Source: Ruegeria discodermiae (lineage in GTDB: Bacteria; Pseudomonadota; Alphaproteobacteria; Rhodobacterales; Rhodobacteraceae). Taken from it: 64,000 nt of DNA. The position numbers and the translations under genes were made by a program. Below, in pieces: positions 50,794-59,418 of the stretch. The notes beneath the pieces were generated by a model, which ran no database searches, was not told the DNA's origin, and saw only the letters and a list, made by a program, of their open reading frames with translations. Numbering within the stretch: the first letter of the stretch is position 1; every line of letters starts with the position of its first letter. Location of the stretch: NCBI RefSeq assembly GCF_030758345.1, contig NZ_JAVAMO010000002.1, positions 248,001-312,000 on the forward strand, written 5' to 3'.

Positions 50794-51344
50794 ACAGAAT
50801 CTCAAAGTAGCAGAGCTTGGATTAAACAGTTATTGTTTCTCGCATGTTGCGTGCTCTTTGGAACTTCGACATCTTCGCTGTCGGACCCAGCGAAGAATGC
50901 ATCTTACATTGCTGAGCAATACAATGTTTCGACCAAAGTCGAAGAAAAACTGAGCGCACTTTCAAGAGGTTTGATGGCGGACATGAACGCCGCCTTTGAA
51001 ATACTCAGAGCGCAAATAATCGACTCTGATCGCTTTATGGCCTAGCTGATAGGTGATTTTGAAGCAGAACTCAATTCGAACATCTGCAAGACCTCCGCCG
51101 CCGCATATCAAGAGTTGATGACGGACGAGGAAATAGCTGCCTTGGCAGATTTTTATCGAAGTTACATAGGTCAGGCTTTGCTTGATCGGGGACTCTCTGA
51201 GGCCACTTTGAATGAATACAACGCATTCGCGCGAGAGGGCGCGGGCGCGCCGGTATTGGAGCAATAGTCCCAACGATGGAAGAAATTGGCCCTGATGTTC
51301 TGGCGCGCTTACAAGGACCTGTTCTCGATGGCGCGCATAGCTGA
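50794..51344 (+). pseudogene. Broken DUF2059-like secreted protein gene
   Basis: Remnant of a small exported protein. A signal-peptide-like segment (WIKQLLFLACCVLFGTSTSS) and a helical region are interrupted by an in-frame TAG at 51043-51045. The same frame continues with YQELMTDEEIAALADFYRS, typical of DUF2059 proteins, until another stop near 51268. The end (IVPTMEEIGPDVLARL) is in a different frame, so there is at least one frameshift. No ATG opens the frame. AT-richer than its surroundings. It lies between the T6SS region and the dead IS. Confidence 0.65.
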
Positions 51345-51704
51345 TGTCATGGAGATGGAAAGCGTCGTGAAGCTTGAAGATGAAAGCCATCGCAAAGGGG
51401 TTGTTGACGCCTTGCATGAAGCTGGATGAAGCGTTTTGACAGCACATAGTCAGCGCTAGTTGTTCAGTCGCGGCATCTGGTGGATCGGGTTCACAATGAA
51501 ACTGTCTGGCTCTGAAGTCCAGATTTTGCAGATGTATTTGTAAGGCGTGAGGCCGCTGAGTGTCTTCAAGCGGCGAGCGTGGTTGTAAGCATCGAGGAAA
51601 TCGGCCAGATGCGAACGAAGCTGGTCGTGGTTCTTGTAGTGATAGCGCTTGACGGTTGCGTCTTTGATGGTGCGGTTCATGCGTTCGACCTGGCTGTTTT
51701 CGAG

Positions 51705-51729
51705 GGATTTGATCCACTGGATCAAATCC
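51705..51729. repeat. Palindromic insert in transposase pseudogene (1)
   Basis: Perfect 11-bp arms (GGATTTGATCC / GGATCAAATCC) with a three-base loop, extended by a second short stem (GAGGGAT / ATCCCTC). It lies within about 42 in-frame extra bases relative to what I recall of IS481 transposases, just before QVERMN. Confidence 0.55.
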
Positions 51730-51869
51730 TGATCCCTCAAACTCCACGTATGGTTCGGCTTTGTCGGCCTGTGCTCGATCCCATTGGCGTCACAACTCAT
51801 GTCGAAGCGCATTGGTCTGGAATAGATGGAGTTCCGGTTCCGGGGCTGCTCTGCGAACTGGATACCGTC

Positions 51870-51906
51870 GCCATTGGTTGCTCGGACCAGTGGCGCAACC
51901 ATTGGC
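51870..51906. repeat. Palindromic insert in transposase pseudogene (2)
   Basis: Perfect 12-bp arms (GCCATTGGTTGC / GCAACCATTGGC) with a 13-base loop. It corresponds to about 39 in-frame extra bases that split the LTDNGIQFA active-site motif of the transposase. Confidence 0.55.
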
Positions 51907-52825
51907 AACTCTGTCAGGATCGTGTGAATGCGATAGGGCCCGGCTTCGAGCAGGTGTTCGAGGAATTCCCATGCCGCTTTGCGATTGGCCCTCTCCACCA
52001 ACTGTGCCACCGCGAATTTGCTGGTTCGATCAATGGCGACTAAGAGATGGAGCTTTCCCTCCTCGGTTCTGACCTCAGCGATGTCGAGGTGGAAGTAGCC
52101 GATGGGATAGCGTTTGAAGCGCTGCCGTTTCGGCTTGTCACCATCCATGTCCGGCAGTCGTGAAATGTCATGCCGCTGAAGACAGTGATGCAAAGAAGAG
52201 CGTGTCAGATGTGGGACCGACGGCTGCAAGGCATAGAGGCAGTCGTCGAGCGGCAGCAAAGTATGACGCGGAAGGCTACGACGATCGCTTCTTCATCTTT
52301 GCTCAGAACGGTCGAACTCGGCTCCTTCGGCCCCGTCTTACTATCCTCGACTGTTTGGCGCTTTCGCCACTTGGAAACGGTTTTGACGTTGATGCCAAGC
52401 TCCCTGCTCAGCTCCGCCGTCCAAGCTTGCGATCGCTGTATCGCTGCTCGGACTGCGTGCGTTCCCTCTCGGGATCATGCTTCGCATGGCCCTGCCGGGC
52501 AGTGGTACGTGGCGCAGCCGTGACGTATCTGTCCCATAAGGCATCCTTCCATTCCATCGAATAGATCGCACCATCAAACCCTGGGAGCAAACAACTAGGG
52601 CGCGAATAAGGCTGCGGAACTCTTGGTGCCGTCCGTGGGTGAGACGGAATTCTTGGACTGCGGAGTCGACTTGAAGTCTGAGCCTGGGCGTAGCCCGTGA
52701 TTCCTGTAACGCAAGCGGAAAGAAAAGAGGTCACCGCACCTCCCGGACTCACATGTAGATATAGTGCGTTTCATATGTGTCTCTAAGGATGAGACGGGAA
52801 TAACTGCTATTTTCAATCAGGTGAA

Positions 52826-52901
<76 letters not shown>

Positions 52902-53004
52902 GTTGCGGGCGGATTTAGCCAAGGTCCGAGACATGTGCAAGGGGTCCGGTGCGGAAAACCCCAAACAAATGCCCGTCCTGGCACCCCCGCCCGAGGTCAG
53001 GCGG

Positions 53005-53529
53005 TCAGCCGACGATCATCTGCTTCATGCGTAGCGCCTCGTATTCCAACTCCTTGAGCCGGAAGTTTACCACGTCGCCGATGGTGATCATACCACACAG
53101 ATTGTCATCCGCGATCACTGGCATATGTCGGAAGCGGCCCTCGGTCATGCGTTTGAGCACGTCCATCAAGGCATCATTGGGTGCGCAGGTTACCACATCG
53201 CTGGTCATCAGCGCCGAGACTTCCTGCGGTAGGGTCTGACCCGGCGTTTCTGCCATCCGGCGCACGATGTCGCGTTCCGAAAGGATGCCTTGCAGCTTAC
53301 CGTTCTGGTCAGTCACCACCAACGCCCCGATATGCTTGTCCTTCAGGATCTGGACCGCGTGGCTGATCGTGTCATTGGGGCGCAGGGAAAACACCGCGTC
53401 TCCTTTGCCCTCCAGCAATTTGGCCACGGTGGTCAGCGAATGCGACAGGTTCGACTCCACCGATTGGCTATGGGTCTTCTTATCGGTCTTGTCGCCACGG
53501 CTGGGTGCTTGGTAAGAGCTTGGGGCCAT
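53005..53529 (-). CDS. CBS-domain pair protein
   Basis: Cytosolic protein of 174 residues from MAPSSYQAPS, chosen for the AAGGA ribosome site upstream; a start at 53568 would add 13 residues. Two CBS domains occupy about residues 35-165 (DTISHAVQILKDKHIGALVV, GILSERDIVRRMAE; VVTCAPNDALMDVLKRMTEG, RHMPVIADDNLCGMI). Such stand-alone CBS pairs bind adenine nucleotides and act as sensors. No enzymatic domain. Target unknown. Confidence 0.9.
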   Translation of the reverse strand: MAPSSYQAPSRGDKTDKKTHSQSVESNLSHSLTTVAKLLEGKGDAVFSLRPNDTISHAVQILKDKHIGALVVTDQNGKLQGILSERDIVRRMAETPGQTLPQEVSALMTSDVVTCAPNDALMDVLKRMTEGRFRHMPVIADDNLCGMITIGDVVNFRLKELEYEALRMKQMIVG

Positions 53530-53647
53530 AGGCTGAATTCCTTCTGCGGATGTGTTTCTGTTCTGCACTCACTTTAACGCGGGATGGCGATCCCGGAAGA
53601 GGGAATTTGGACGCGGGACACCAGAGCACAGGATCGGAGCGACGAAA

Positions 53648-53836
53648 ATGGGTGAAGAATTACATCTTACACCGGTGACCGGGGCGCTGATCGTCTTTGC
53701 GGTGGTGGTCTGCGGCCATCGGTTCCGGCTGGCCTGGAAGGATCAGGCACCGGGTTGGCAACGCCGCGCCTGGCTGTTTGGCGTCCCTGCGGCGCTTGGC
53801 TTGCTGGCACTGGGATTTCTGCCGCTCAAGGTCTGA
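53648..53836 (+). CDS. Small membrane protein, unknown
   Basis: Small protein of 62 residues from MGEELHLTPVTGALIVFAVV, with a GGAGCGACG stretch just upstream. Two membrane segments (VTGALIVFAVVVC and LFGVPAALGLLALGFLPL) flank a basic loop (HRFRLAWKDQAPGWQRR). It lies 66 bp upstream of the ApbE gene on the same strand and may be cotranscribed. No family recognised. Confidence 0.6.
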   Translation: MGEELHLTPVTGALIVFAVVVCGHRFRLAWKDQAPGWQRRAWLFGVPAALGLLALGFLPLKV

Positions 53837-53902
53837 GCATGGTTTGACTCCCTCCACCCCCGCTGGCATATGCCGCCCATGACATCCGACCGGAGTTTTC
53901 CC

Positions 53903-54928
53903 ATGCCGAAATGGTTCCCTCTGCTCTTGCCCGCCGCGCTTGCGGGATGCCTGTTCGATGAGGAACCCGAGGTGGTGCGCCTGTCAGGCGACACCATGGG
54001 GACCACCTATAATATCACCATTGTGGGCGAGGATCTGGACGAGGAGGCGATGGCCGTTGCTGTGACCGAAAGTCTCGCCGCGACCAATGCCAAGATGTCG
54101 AACTGGGACCCGAACTCCGAAGTTTCGGTCTTTTCTGCCTCTGGTGATACGCAACCGGTGGCGGTTTCGCCCGAATTTGCCACGGTGATCGCAGCAGCGA
54201 ATGATGTACATGCGCAAAGCAATGGACGGTTTGACGTCACGCTCGGGCCGCTGATCGAGCTCTGGGGTTTCGGCCCCCGCAAACCCGAGGATCCGGTGCC
54301 AAGCGATGAGGCCATCACTGCCGCGCTCGATCATGTGGGACAGGATCGGCTGCTGGTGCTCGACCCCGATGCAGGTACGCTGGCCAAGTCTGACGTGGCG
54401 GTCGGCATCAACCTGGCCGCCATCGCCAAGGGCTATGGCGTTGACGCGGTTGCGGCAGCAGTCGCGGGGTTTGGCGTCGAGAACTACATGGTCGAGATCG
54501 GCGGCGATCTGGTCACGCGCGGCGAGAACGACAAGGGCGAGCCCTGGCGCATCGGGATCGAACGGCCCGATGCTGCGGTGCAGGCGGTGGAACTGATCGT
54601 TCCGGTCAGCAATCACGGTATGGCCACCTCGGGCGATTATCGCAATTTCTTTGAACAGGATGGCGTGCGCTACTCGCATATCATCGATCCCACCACAGGG
54701 CGTCCCATCACCCATCGCACCACTTCAGTCACCGTAGTGGCTGATGACGCGATGATGGCAGATGCATGGGCTACTGCGATGCTGGTTCTGGGGGTCGAAG
54801 AGGGCCTGAAGATCGCAGAAGAGCATAAACTTGCCGTGTTCTTCATCAGCAAGGCTGCACAAGACGGTACCGACCCCTATATTGTCGAGCAAAGCAGCGC
54901 CTTTGCCGAGATTCTCGCGGGCCAGTGA
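53903..54928 (+). CDS. apbE: FAD:protein FMN transferase ApbE (lipoprotein)
   Basis: Flavin transferase that attaches FMN covalently to threonine of proteins such as NqrB, NqrC and RnfG, on the periplasmic face. 341 residues from MPKWFPLLLPAALAGC, with GGAG upstream; LAGC is a lipobox, so the enzyme is membrane-anchored. ApbE motifs: DTMGTTYNITIVG, GINLAAIAKGYGVDAVA, MVEIGGDLVTRGEN, and YSHIIDPTTGRPITHRT. It is followed 12 bp later by nqrM, an arrangement common next to nqr genes, which are not in this window. Confidence 0.95.
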   Translation: MPKWFPLLLPAALAGCLFDEEPEVVRLSGDTMGTTYNITIVGEDLDEEAMAVAVTESLAATNAKMSNWDPNSEVSVFSASGDTQPVAVSPEFATVIAAANDVHAQSNGRFDVTLGPLIELWGFGPRKPEDPVPSDEAITAALDHVGQDRLLVLDPDAGTLAKSDVAVGINLAAIAKGYGVDAVAAAVAGFGVENYMVEIGGDLVTRGENDKGEPWRIGIERPDAAVQAVELIVPVSNHGMATSGDYRNFFEQDGVRYSHIIDPTTGRPITHRTTSVTVVADDAMMADAWATAMLVLGVEEGLKIAEEHKLAVFFISKAAQDGTDPYIVEQSSAFAEILAGQ

Positions 54929-54940
54929 CGGAGACGGATC

Positions 54941-55177
54941 ATGAGCACTTTCATTCTTGCCTTTGTGCTGCTTGCGCTGGTGATGGTCGGCATGTCGCTG
55001 GGCGTGATCTTGATGGGCAAGACCATCAAGGGCAGCTGTGGCGGGCTGAACGCGATCTCGGGCGCCGATAAATGCGTGGTCTGCCAGAAGGATGTCGACC
55101 CCGACAGCCCGCTGCGCGACAAGCTGCAATGCAAGCGCGCCCGCAAGATGATCGAAGAGATGGAGCGCGCGGGCTAA
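54941..55177 (+). CDS. nqrM: Na+-NQR maturation factor NqrM
   Basis: Small membrane protein of 78 residues, needed for assembly of the iron centre in Na+-translocating NADH:quinone reductase. It has one N-terminal membrane helix (FILAFVLLALVMVGMSLGVI) and the cysteine pattern GSCGGL then CVVCQK and a C-terminal LQCKRARKM. It lies immediately after apbE. The six nqr genes are not in the window but should exist elsewhere. Confidence 0.92.
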   Translation: MSTFILAFVLLALVMVGMSLGVILMGKTIKGSCGGLNAISGADKCVVCQKDVDPDSPLRDKLQCKRARKMIEEMERAG

Positions 55178-55180
55178 GCT

Positions 55181-55522
55181 CTAGCGCTTGAACCGCGCCA
55201 CGCCGATCGCCTCGATAAGGCTCTGACGCACCGGATCGGGCTGTGCCTCGACCGCGCCCAGCACTTCACGCAGCTCTGCGCGCAACCCGTGCATCTGGTC
55301 AATGAGTGAGATCATCATCGACAGCGCATCCGCCTCCATCTCGTACTGCTCGTGCAGCTCACAGGCCAGTTCCAGCCGCGCTACGTCGAGGCTCTGATAG
55401 ACCAGCCCCTGATCGGACTGGGTCGGGATCACGATTTCCGCAGCCAGGTATTCGGTCAGCAGGTCGGGCGTAAGCCGCGTAATCGTCGCAACGAGTTGGG
55501 TTTCGGTATAGGTGCGGCTCAT
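55181..55522 (-). CDS. cbpM: CbpM-like chaperone modulator
   Basis: MerR-like modulator of the CbpA co-chaperone, 113 residues. It has an N-terminal helix-turn-helix-like section (TETQLVATITRLTPDLLTEY) and a C-terminal helical part (VARLELACELHEQYEM, MMISLIDQMHGLRAELREVL). Its start overlaps the end of the cbpA-like gene by 4 bp, the usual cbpA-cbpM arrangement. It is convergent with nqrM, 3 bp apart. Confidence 0.85.
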   Translation of the reverse strand: MSRTYTETQLVATITRLTPDLLTEYLAAEIVIPTQSDQGLVYQSLDVARLELACELHEQYEMEADALSMMISLIDQMHGLRAELREVLGAVEAQPDPVRQSLIEAIGVARFKR

Positions 55523-56466
55523 GACGGCATCCCCTCGCGCGGATCATAGCCGTGGGCATCGCGCCACGTCTCCATGAACTGTTTCAGATCATCGTCGATC
55601 TCTTTCGGCATCATCACGGTCAGTTCGATCAGCTGATCGCCCCGGTCCGAACCGCCGCGTTTCTTGACCCCCTTGCCACGCAGGCGCAGCGTGCGCCCAC
55701 TGCTTGTGCCGGGCGGAACCGTGACATTCACCTTGCCGTCGATCGTGGGCGCGGGAACCTTGCCGCCCAGGATCGCCTCGTCGAGCGAGATCGGCAGGGT
55801 GATGCGAATATCATCCCCCTCGCGCAGGAACAGTGGATGAGGTGCGACGCTGACTGTCACCAGCGCATCGCCGGGTGCGCCCTCGCCCATGCCGGGATCG
55901 CCCTTGCCGCGCAGCCGGATGGTTTGGCCATCGGTGATTCCGGCAGGGATTTTCACCTCCACCCGGTCGCCATCGGGCAGGGTCAGCTTCTGGCTGGCAC
56001 CATAGACTGCATCCAGAAACGAGATTTGCAGGGTATACTGGCGATTGCGGCCCGGTGCGTGAAACTCATAGGCCTCGCGTTGCCCGAATCCGCCCTGCCC
56101 GAATCCGCTCTGGCCGCGCCCGCGCATGAATTCTGAAAAGATGTCGGACATATCCGGCTGATCGCCGAAATTGGAGCCGGTGCGATAGGGGTTCCCCGCC
56201 GCCTCGGCATAGTCGCGATAATAGTGCTGCTGCGGCTTTTCCTGCCCTGATGCATCAATCTCGCCCCGGTCAAACCGCGCGCGCTGCTCAGCATCTTTGA
56301 GCAGGTCGTATGCGGCAGCGGCGGCCTTGAACTTTGCCTCCGCCTCGGCATCGCCGGGTTTCAGATCCGGGTGGCATTCTTTGGCGATGCGCCTGTAGGC
56401 CTTCTTGATCTCGGCGTCAGAGGCGTCTTTCGAAACACCCAGCACGGAATAGGGATCGTCGCTCAT
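55519..56466 (-). CDS. cbpA: DnaJ-family co-chaperone, CbpA type
   Basis: Co-chaperone of DnaK, 315 residues. The J domain lies at about residues 1-68 with the HPD tripeptide (IAKECHPDLKPG). A Gly-rich linker (GRGQSGFGQGGFGQR) follows and then the C-terminal substrate domains (about 120-300: LDAVYGASQKLTLPDGD, TIRLRGKGDPGMGEGAPGDA, LPISLDEAILGGKVPAPTI). No zinc-finger domain, which separates CbpA from DnaJ. It is coupled to cbpM downstream. Confidence 0.93.
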   Translation of the reverse strand: MSDDPYSVLGVSKDASDAEIKKAYRRIAKECHPDLKPGDAEAEAKFKAAAAAYDLLKDAEQRARFDRGEIDASGQEKPQQHYYRDYAEAAGNPYRTGSNFGDQPDMSDIFSEFMRGRGQSGFGQGGFGQREAYEFHAPGRNRQYTLQISFLDAVYGASQKLTLPDGDRVEVKIPAGITDGQTIRLRGKGDPGMGEGAPGDALVTVSVAPHPLFLREGDDIRITLPISLDEAILGGKVPAPTIDGKVNVTVPPGTSSGRTLRLRGKGVKKRGGSDRGDQLIELTVMMPKEIDDDLKQFMETWRDAHGYDPREGMPS

Positions 56467-56742
56467 CCTCGCCTCGCTCTGTCATGGCCGCCAGCGGTTT
56501 ACCGGATGCCCTTGAGCAAATTTTATCACTCGTTTCCAAGCGGTCAAACCGGAACTGTACTCTCAAAGGGGCCCAACGATAGTGCCAAGAAGTGATGTGC
56601 GTCCCAACTATCAGCTCATCGATGACGCGGCCAAAGAGGGTTCAAGGCGGCCACTAGCGGAAGGCGTTCTGGACTAGGAAAAGCCGGACGGTCCGGTTGG
56701 AATCCCGGTCAAGTCTGACTGATACTGCCCTCATGAACTCTG
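56467..56742. other. Intergenic stretch without a recognisable gene
   Basis: Upstream region of the cbpA-like gene and downstream end of the small membrane-protein gene. No credible coding region, tRNA or strong hairpin is seen; the promoter of cbpA must lie here. Confidence 0.5.
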
Positions 56743-57150
56743 CTAGGAGGGCTGGCGCCAGTGATAATGCGGCGCTCGCCCACCCCGCAGGTAGCGGATC
56801 ACATCTGCCGCATCCATCACCAGTGAGGTGGCGTTGAACGCGATCAGCACCACCAACCACCAATAAAGCGACGGGTCGGCCTGCCGGTCGGGCATTGCTG
56901 ACGCGAACCAGATCAGCATCGGTATCCAGAACACGTGGCCGATGCCCAACAGCCGCACGAAACCCAGCCGCGTATAAATCACCATCATCACCGCGATGCC
57001 CATCAGCGCCACCAGCAGGGCGACCTTGCCGTAAGAGGTATCCAGAAAGAACAGCGCGCCCAGATTGACCGCAATCAGGCAGATCGCCCAGATTCGGGGC
57101 AGCGGGCGAAACCGCAGCAGGACGATCCACAGAATTTCAAAGACGTGCAT
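56743..57150 (-). CDS. Small multi-spanning membrane protein, unknown
   Basis: Protein of 135 residues from MHVFEILWIVLLRFRPLPRI; an upstream ATG at 57270 adds a basic unrelated stretch. Four hydrophobic segments are visible (IWAICLIAVNLGALFFLD; VALLVALMGIAVMMVIYT; LLGIGHVFWIPMLIWFAS; YWWLVVLIAFNATSLVM). The C-terminus (DVIRYLRGGRAPHYHWRQPS) is basic. It looks like an inner-membrane protein conserved in roseobacters; no function recognised. Confidence 0.75.
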   Translation of the reverse strand: MHVFEILWIVLLRFRPLPRIWAICLIAVNLGALFFLDTSYGKVALLVALMGIAVMMVIYTRLGFVRLLGIGHVFWIPMLIWFASAMPDRQADPSLYWWLVVLIAFNATSLVMDAADVIRYLRGGRAPHYHWRQPS

Positions 57151-57296
57151 GCTTCGACCTCTCTGAGACCCCACCATTGGAGAGTAGCGGGCACAATCCA
57201 GCAAGGCCCCGATGCATTTGCTGGCGCCAGGATTGGACCGAACGCTCCGAAATCGCCTAGACTGGAGCACATCCCGCCGAACAGGGCGCTGACAGA

Positions 57297-57833
57297 ATGA
57301 ACCGCAGACGCTTCATCGCCAATATTCTCCGCATCGCCGCGCTGTTCGGCGTAGCACCGCGCGTGGTGGCCGGCCAAAGCCAGGAAGGGAGCAGACCCAT
57401 GTCACTCACCGAACCCGAGGCCGAGACCCTGTCGAAATGGTGCGATCTGCTGGCACCCGGTGCAGCGCGGGCCGGGGTGGCGCGCTATATCGACCAGAAT
57501 GCCTCGGGCGGGTTCGGCGACTCCATGTTGCTGCTGCGCTATCTCGACAGCGGTGCGATGCTGCCCTTCTATCGCGGCGGCATCGCCGGGATAGAACAGG
57601 AAAGCCAGCACCGGTTCTCCATGGGCTTCGCCCGGCTGGACCCGCAACAAAGCGCGGAGATCGTGGCGGCGGCGGCCGGGTCAAAGACCGAAGCCTGGAC
57701 AACCCCCGACCCCAATTTCTTCTACTTCATATCCCGCAGCGATGCGGTGGATATGGTCTATGGAACCGAGGCCGGGTTTGCCCGGCTCGACATTCCCTAT
57801 CTGGCCCATATCGCCCCGCCAAAGCCATGGTGA
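57297..57833 (+). CDS. Tat-exported small subunit of a GMC-type dehydrogenase (gluconate 2-dehydrogenase subunit 3-like)
   Basis: Protein of 178 residues with a twin-arginine-type signal (MNRRRFIANILRIAALFGVA). The body resembles gluconate 2-dehydrogenase subunit 3 (ETLSKWCDLLAPGAARAG; YIDQNASGGFGDSMLLLRYL; ARLDIPYLAHIAPP). It lies 4 bp upstream of the GMC oxidoreductase gene, so the two should form a periplasmic complex, with the flavoprotein exported through this Tat partner. A cytochrome c subunit expected for such complexes is not adjacent. Confidence 0.82.
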   Translation: MNRRRFIANILRIAALFGVAPRVVAGQSQEGSRPMSLTEPEAETLSKWCDLLAPGAARAGVARYIDQNASGGFGDSMLLLRYLDSGAMLPFYRGGIAGIEQESQHRFSMGFARLDPQQSAEIVAAAAGSKTEAWTTPDPNFFYFISRSDAVDMVYGTEAGFARLDIPYLAHIAPPKPW

Positions 57834-57837
57834 GCCC

Positions 57838-59418
57838 ATGAGCGATCACACCCATGATCCTGTCGACGTAGTCATCGCCGGTTCGGGCATCGCGGGCGGC
57901 ACCATGGCGGCCGAACTGGCCGAGGCGGGTTTCTCGGTTCTAGTGCTCGAGGCGGGACCTCAGCGCAAACTATCCGAGATGATCAGCTCGCAAATCTGGT
58001 CTCGGCGGCTGCGATGGGCAGGACCCGAGGTGATCGAGACCGGTGATCTGGTGGGGGCTGCAAATTTCGCCATGGGCTGGGGGACAGGTGGCGCAGGGCT
58101 GCATTGGTACGCCAACTGGTACCGGCTGCACCCGGATGATTTTCGGGTCAGGACGCTGCATGGCAAAAGCGTGGACTGGCCGATCAGCTATGAAGATCTG
58201 CGGCCCTGGTACGACCATGCGCAGACCTATTTCGGTGTCTCGGGTGATGCAAAGGCGGACCAATGGTCACCACAAAGCCAACCCTACCCGATGCCACCTC
58301 TGCCGATCTCGCGCCAGTCGCAGGCGCTGAAGAAAGGGTTCGATGCGGTGGGACTGTCGCTGGGGCCCAACTCGCTGGCGATCAACAGCCAGAGCTATGA
58401 CGGCAGAGCGGGCTGCATTCTGGACGGCTGGTGCGATGCGGGCTGCCCGATCGGCGCGCTGGCCAATCCGCTGGTGCTGCAATGGCCCAGGGCGTTCAAG
58501 GCCGGCGCGATGCTGCGCCATAATGCCTATGTCAGCAAGATCACCACCGACCCGTCGGGCAAACGCGCAACCGGAGTCGAATATCTCGACGCCGATGGCG
58601 CGCGTCATCTGCAGCCCGCATCGATTGTGATCCCGGCCTGTCACACGATCTGGAACGCGCGGCTTTTGCTGCTTTCGGCCACTGACCACCACCCGGACGG
58701 GCTGGGCAATGGCAGCGGGCTGCTGGGTCGCCATTTCACCTCGCATGCGCTGACCACAATCCACGGGTTGTTCCCGGACGAAACCGAGCCCTTTAGGGGC
58801 GTGACCGGGGCCAATACGCTTTGTCTTGAAGGCTATGACGACAAGACGCCCGCAAAGGGTGCCTTTGGCAGCCGCGCCTGGCTGGCGGCACAGGCCACAA
58901 AACCCAATGATCTGCTGGGGCTGGCGCTGGCCCGGCCCGAGCTTTATGGCGCGGCGCTGGATGACTATATGCGCCGAGCCGTCCGGCATTACGGCAACAT
59001 GACCGTGCTCTGCGAAGAAACCAGCATCCCGGAAAACCGGATCGAGCTGGACAGCCGGAAAGACCGCTTTGGCCTGCCCACAGCAAAGGTCACCAACAAC
59101 TTGCCGAAGGACAACGCCGCACGCTCTGATCTGGCCAAGGCCGAGGGGCTGAAGATCTTCAAGGCGGCCGGGGTCAGCGAGCCCTGGGCCGGGCAGCGGG
59201 CACCCATGCATATGATCGGCGGCACAATCATGGGGGACGACCCGGCAACATCCGTGACCAATTCCTACGGGCAAACCCATAATGTCGAGAACCTGTTTCT
59301 GGCAGGCGCGAGCCTGTTTCCAACCCCCGGCGCCGTGAACCCCACCGCGACACTGGTCGCTCTGGTGTTCCGCACCGCCAAATATATCAGCGACAACCGC
59401 GCGGCCCTGCTCAGGTAA
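57838..59418 (+). CDS. GMC-family FAD-dependent oxidoreductase
   Basis: FAD-dependent sugar/alcohol dehydrogenase, 526 residues from MSDHTHDPVDVVIAGSGIAG. The nucleotide-binding GSGIAGGTMAAELAEAG and the GWGTGGAGLHWYANWYRLHP flavin segment are visible. The C-terminus has MHMIGGTIMGDDP and LFLAGASLFPTPGAVNPTAT, which holds the catalytic histidine/asparagine pair of the family. It lacks its own signal, consistent with piggy-back export by the Tat subunit encoded 4 bp upstream. Substrate unknown. Its stop overlaps the convergent GST gene end by 8 bp. Confidence 0.92.
   Translation: MSDHTHDPVDVVIAGSGIAGGTMAAELAEAGFSVLVLEAGPQRKLSEMISSQIWSRRLRWAGPEVIETGDLVGAANFAMGWGTGGAGLHWYANWYRLHPDDFRVRTLHGKSVDWPISYEDLRPWYDHAQTYFGVSGDAKADQWSPQSQPYPMPPLPISRQSQALKKGFDAVGLSLGPNSLAINSQSYDGRAGCILDGWCDAGCPIGALANPLVLQWPRAFKAGAMLRHNAYVSKITTDPSGKRATGVEYLDADGARHLQPASIVIPACHTIWNARLLLLSATDHHPDGLGNGSGLLGRHFTSHALTTIHGLFPDETEPFRGVTGANTLCLEGYDDKTPAKGAFGSRAWLAAQATKPNDLLGLALARPELYGAALDDYMRRAVRHYGNMTVLCEETSIPENRIELDSRKDRFGLPTAKVTNNLPKDNAARSDLAKAEGLKIFKAAGVSEPWAGQRAPMHMIGGTIMGDDPATSVTNSYGQTHNVENLFLAGASLFPTPGAVNPTATLVALVFRTAKYISDNRAALLR

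Larger units (their letters stand above)
51456..52537 (-). pseudogene. IS481-family transposase pseudogene
   Basis: Transposase with rve integrase core, broken. The N-terminal helix-turn-helix part is readable on the minus strand from MGQIRHG near 52537 in shifting frames (IQRSQASTAELSRELGIN-like sequence). A frameshift before LLPLDDCLYALQPSVPHLTR (near 52259) joins it to the integrase core. The core has YFHLDIAEVRTEEGKLHLLV (first Asp) and QVERMNRTIKDATVKRYHYK. The second catalytic region that normally reads LTDNGIQFA is split by 13 extra residues, and TNGQVERMN is preceded by 14 extra residues; both inserts are palindromic DNA. Inactive. Confidence 0.78.
51456..52599 (-). mobile_element. 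Degenerate IS481-family insertion sequence
   Basis: An IS-like unit bounded by a 9-bp inverted repeat (CTAGTTGTT at 51456-51464 and AACAACTAG at 52591-52599) and filled by a decayed IS481-type transposase. The true outer ends and target duplication are not certain. It lies about 230 bp from the tRNA-Val 3' end. Confidence 0.65.

Noticed and set aside
52595-52816. Short minus-strand frames between the dead IS and tRNA-Val
   Set aside because: They overlap each other in different frames and show no known motif; most likely decayed DNA.
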